Assembly (NCBI RefSeq): GCF_036711975.1
Contig: NC_091967.1
Span: 6,076,001-6,140,000 of the forward strand
From: Onthophagus taurus
Lineage: Eukaryota > Arthropoda > Insecta > Coleoptera > Scarabaeidae
DNA: 64,000 bases
Direction: 5' to 3'
Within the stretch, counting starts at the first letter, position 1. Each line of letters begins with the position of its first letter. Of the stretch, positions 60,001-64,000 are shown piece after piece. Made by a program: the position numbers and the translations under genes. The notes beneath the pieces are model-generated. The model saw only the letters and a list, made by a program, of their open reading frames with translations. It was not told where the DNA came from and searched no databases.

Positions 60001-61890
60001 TGGTGCCTTGTAATAAATAACGCAGTGATCATCTCTCGCCTTTGGACTGCTAGATTTGTTCCTGCTCTTTGATGGAGTTAGGTTGAACCTACTCAGAACT
60101 GCCGAAACTGTCTAAAGTCTTATTTTAGATTCTGATCAATGAGGTTGAGGTGGAAATGGGGACCTGTTCTAAAGGGAGACGGCCTCGGACAAGCCGTGTG
60201 GCCGATCGTGTCGAGGAGAAACCATCAACAACGACATGGCATTTCTCTGCGTTCATTCAAAGAATTTGGACGATGATTTTCATACAAAATTTCAGATCGT
60301 TCAATTCAGTTGTGCCTGAGAGAAGTGCCTGATTTTTTCCAGAAATTGATCAGCGTAGAGGCACATTTTCACCTCTCTGAATATGTAAACAAACAAACCA
60401 TCAAATTTTGGGCAACAAATAATCAATCCTCGTGTTCTTCATGAGACATCACTCCATCCACAAAAAGTGATTGATATCGGACCATGTTGAACGAGTTCTT
60501 AATACCTAAACTGGATGAGTTGAATTTGGAGGATTTGTTGTTCTAGCAAGAGATATTGATTTTGATTAAATTCTATAAATTTGATTAAAATCGACATTTC
60601 TTAATTTTAAGACGCAAGAACTAAATGTGAATTCTCTTGGAATCCTCCATGATTAATTATTAATATAGAAAGAAGTAGAAGACGATTTCGTGCTTCTAAT
60701 CGCTTCAAGAAAAAAAAACCCACGCAAGAACTCGATTTTGTGAATGAAAAAAATTTCCTTCATTTTTTTATAAATTGAAAAGAATAATCATTTTGGTGAT
60801 CTTTTAGATTTGTTTTTATCTGTTTATTGTTAAACCCATTTAAGAAACCTCTAATAATAAATGACAAAACGGAAAAATGTCAAGTTCGACCACCACGTGG
60901 ATTGGTGTTGCGGGGTTGCGTGCCAAAACTCGAGCAATTCTAGTTTCTATTTTTATTTTAATGTTTAGGTACATAGGACATAAATCCGAGACATTCACCC
61001 ACTTATTTCGACACATCTGTATCTTTATTCTTGTACGTTCGCAGCCAATGAATAATAATTTATTTGTTCGGTGGTAAACACGTGCGCTTTCTTTATTGAA
61101 ATTTAAATTGTTAAATGTCAATCATCTTTATATTAATCAATATTATATGTAAAGAATATTTAAACATTCGCAACTAAATTGGTTTTGATTTAACACCTGG
61201 TAAGATAATTTGTTAAAGAGACACGTTTGTTCGATAAAAAAATTATGCTATTTTCCACACGCGATCGCGTTTATGTTAACGGATTTAAAAATAATTTAGA
61301 GTTGAAAGAGTGGGTTTAAGCTCGGTTGAACCTTTAAAATGAAAACTGGATAATTCCGGCAAAAATAAGCGAAGTTGTGGGCGTTTGTTCTCTTTAAAAT
61401 TTTTGTTTGAATATTCACAAAAATTTTGCCAAGTTTTAGGAAGCCGTTTCTAAATAATATCTATATTTACTAGATGTTTTGTTTCAATTAATTCATATAA
61501 GTTTTTTTTTCTTGAGCTGCATTACGTCTTTAAAACAGGTTATTTCCAGTCGTTGGTTCATTAGTATTCAACAATCATTAGATAACAATATATCTGCTTG
61601 TTATATTACTTTTTTTGTATCTATAACTATCTTAATTTGGAACAAATAGTTATTGGAAAATCACAAGGTCGTTTAACCGCAGCACGATTATTAACTGGTT
61701 ATTAACACTTTCATTTTTTACGGTTTAATAGATTTAATGTAAATATTAAACTAAATTTATTTGAACTAAATTGTTTTTTGTGACATAGAGTGAATTTCAC
61801 TTAAGATGCAATAAAAAAAATATATTTTCACAGAAACCAGGGCGTACTTACTTACTTTGTTCCACATAAAATGCAACATGTCAATAAAAT
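57090..61890. other. Long non-coding stretch, no gene recognised
   Basis: AT-rich, with short frames (58201-58410, 60150-60332, 60840-61121, 60877-61077) lacking motif or splice context. The patch at about 60130-60330 is GC-richer and may be an old unrecognised insertion. Probably intron or upstream region of transporter copy C. Confidence 0.45.
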
Positions 61891-61897
61891 TTGATAT

Positions 61898-62095
61898 TAC
61901 AGTAAAACCTAGATATAACGGATCAACACTAGCACTAGACCTAGAACTAGAAACATTCCGTTTAGCCGTACCTCTCTTACAACTAAACCTAAATGAAACT
62001 TTCCGAAACTTTCTAGTTCTAGGTCTAGTGTTAGTTCTAGTTTTAATTGTTATGCAGAGCTAGACCAAAAACTAGAATCGGATGAAATTCTCAGT
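61898..62095 (+). mobile_element. Pogo/Tigger-like MITE with CTAGTTCTAG repeats, copy C
   Basis: Begins TTACAGTAAAACCTAGATAT with AACGGATCAACACTAGCAC next, matching the inverted right end of the element near 10.4 kb. The interior carries the same AGAACTAG and TTCTAGTTCTAG runs and a TTTAGCCGTACCTCT block. No transposase frame. Confidence 0.65.
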
Positions 62096-62099
62096 AAGT

Positions 62100-63125
62100 T
62101 TTTCTAACTAAACCAACTTTTTAATATGTTGTTGTTTAAAGGTGGAAGATTTTTTTATGCAAACACATTAACTTAGCTGCTTATAAACAAGTATCAATGT
62201 CAAAGGTTTACGTAAGATCTTACGACAAAATGAGCGCAATAAAAGCTCAAATTGAATCTTCATAAAAAATTCTGTTGCTATTTTAAATGTACAATGAAAA
62301 AAATAGTTCTTAAATTTATGCCCGGTTCCATAAACAATGAGATTAGTACGTGTTAGAATCGTACAAAGCAATGAGAAATGCAAAAAATAGAGTCGTAAAT
62401 AAGCGAGGGATTATATGAAACAATTAACTACGCAAAAACGAAAACCTAAAGTTTAAGATGTAAATTTTTATTAAAGTAACAAATATAAAAAAGCACATTC
62501 TTTTAAATAAAATAAAAATATGTTAAAAACAACATATTTTCAACAAATTGTTTGTCGTTTGTGGAATTTAAAAATGTAACCACCTCATTATGCATATTTC
62601 TATTCCATGCGTTTGTGACATTTATTTATAAATTATATAGATTGTTTTGGTTTGAACAATCGTATTTTGGTTAAATAATATATATCACGTTTTGTGCGGT
62701 TAAGTTCTTTTGGTATCATTGTGATGATTATCACGCACGTTTATCATTCTCATACGATTATGTGACACTCTCACTGACACCTGTTTATAATTAATGCACG
62801 GTCACGATTAACACTTTGTTGTATCGCAACACGGAACTGCACACTTCCGGAACAACAAAAATTATTCTTTAATTAAATAAACAAAGTGCCCAATATCTAT
62901 TATTAAAAGATTAAGTTTTCGGTAATTCCCCATTTAAATAAAAAAAAAGAAACTTAAACTTAATTAGTTGATGCTCTTAACATTTTATTAGCCCATTTTT
63001 TTTGTTAATGGAAAGCTTAAACGAAGGTAAACTTCTACGTCAATGCAACATCCAGAAATTTCTTACCAAAATCGAACAAAAAATCGCAACCATTAATTTA
63101 AATTCAAAAATTAGAAAAAATAAAT
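62100..63125. other. Non-coding, nothing recognised
   Basis: AT-rich DNA with no coding signal; likely intron of the transporter copy C transcription unit if its leader exon near 63.1 kb is real. Confidence 0.4.
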
Positions 63126-63131
63126 ACTTAC

Positions 63132-63350
63132 TTTTTGTCTTTTGATGCCACCTCCTTAAATTGAAGTGATTAAAAGAAAGAAAAAATTTTTTTTTTACTC
63201 GATAACACTGATTTATTAATCAATTTTATAAAAATTTTTTTCTTTCTTTTTGGGAAATTGTTAAAAAATGGAATATACGTGTGCTGGACGTTGGAACCAC
63301 TGGCTACCGTACACACACACCTTCGTTACGTTTGACTTTGTGAAGATAAA
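63132..63350 (-). promoter_or_regulatory. Candidate leader exon and promoter of transporter copy C
   Basis: A strong minus-strand donor (GACAAAAA|GTAAGTATT) ends at 63132. Upstream, a GC-rich, CpG-containing patch (about 63420-63560) stands out from AT-rich flanks and could be the promoter. The coding start of copy C follows an acceptor at once and needs such an exon; the implied intron is about 7.6 kb. Link to copy C is inference. Confidence 0.35.
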
Positions 63351-63559
63351 ACGAGTGTTAGTCGCCGTTTAATATAATTATCCCTACCATTGGGTTGGTT
63401 GGCATTTTTTGGCAAATTGTCGAGTGCAACGGGTACATAACGAGAGAGTTATGACGACGCCAGAGGCGCCTTTTTAACATTCGCGGTCACTACCGTAGAC
63501 GCCGAACGTCGCGACGCCTCACCAAAACGTGACGCCTTACGAATCGCCAACCAAAACGA

Positions 63560-64000
63560 ACCAACTAATAAACCAACATTTTCTATACGCGAAATCGAAG
63601 TCGATTTATTTGGTTTATTTTCGATTTTATCCCGAAAATCTAAAATTAACTCTCAATTTATACGTATACATTGAAATTTTTGAAAATAAAACTTAGCTAA
63701 ATAATTTATAAATTCTTAAAATTTATGTTAATATTACCATTTAACAACTACATTATTAAATTTAATTCAATTAAAATTCGATGTATTACAAAAATACCGA
63801 TTGCAAATTATTCAAGGTTAAGATACCGACTGAAAGTTAAATGAAATAAGAACACGTCGATTAAGAAATTATGAGTATACATTTGCGGTTTAGCGTTTTT
63901 TCGTTTTTACCCATTTTTATTACATTATTGTATTTCACAAAATATCTACATACGTCAATTTAAATGGATTCCCATTATTTTTAATAATTATTAGTTACTG
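63560..64000. other. Right edge, no gene seen
   Basis: AT-rich sequence beyond the GC-rich patch. No coding, repeat or RNA feature recognised. Confidence 0.4.

Noticed and set aside
60150-60332. Plus-strand frame with basic N-terminus
   Set aside because: GC-richer patch but no recognisable domain and no splice sites; possibly an old insertion.
1-64000. LTR retroelements, endogenous viruses, Polintons, CRISPR arrays, tRNA or rRNA genes
   Set aside because: No paired long terminal repeats, capsid, envelope or integrase motifs, regular spacer arrays or cloverleaf-like genes were recognised by eye.

Overview
The window looks like nuclear genomic DNA from an insect, most likely a beetle. It is AT-rich, the genes are split by GT-AG introns (one GC-AG), and the proteins are animal families: an IA-2 pseudophosphatase, an axonemal protein, Integrator subunit 5, a secreted carboxylesterase and SLC36 transporters. 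The beetle call is inference from general character, not from a marker. No prokaryotic, CRISPR, LTR-retrovirus or Polinton feature was seen. Most gene models were built by matching donor and acceptor sites and checking that codon phase runs through every junction.

Layout. 0.7-8.9 kb (-): 5' part of a cytochrome b561 gene, with a 7.3 kb first intron holding a 175-bp satellite whose units are palindromic, and a LINE remnant. 9.6-9.9 kb: possible TATA-driven alternative first exon. 12.5-16.3 kb (-): complete seven-exon IA-2 (PTPRN-type) gene. 16.9-20.6 kb: mostly non-coding, with an orphan coding-like fragment (+), an IA-2 5' leader candidate and a two-exon signal-peptide fragment (-). 20.8-29.6 kb (+): a single-pass fibronectin III protein (FNDC5-like) with a uORF-rich leader, a GC-AG intron and a probable alternative last exon. 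31.7-32.2 kb (+): CFAP144. 32.4-37.2 kb (+): Integrator subunit 5, with nested LINE remnants in one intron. 37.5-41.1 kb (-): F-box protein. 41.8-42.7 kb (-): Pex7. 43.3-43.7 kb (-): cytochrome c oxidase 5B. 44.2-46.2 kb (+): carboxylesterase with a full catalytic triad. 46.5-55.5 kb (-): three tandem SLC36-type amino acid transporters, two of them recent short duplicates. 55.5-64 kb: mostly non-coding, with LINE remnants, a pogo-like MITE and a probable 5' leader exon of the last transporter.

The genes do not form one pathway. The clear local relationship is the tandem transporter family. IA-2 (dense-core vesicles) and cytochrome b561 (typically the vesicle electron shuttle supplying ascorbate for peptide amidation) are both secretory-vesicle proteins lying side by side, but whether that means anything cannot be judged from one window. 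I found no convincing undescribed biological system. The strongest leads are the palindromic satellite, the start-stop uORF leader with an ATGA junction, the cysteine-rich alternative C-terminus, the orphan coding fragments and the structurally identical transporter pair.
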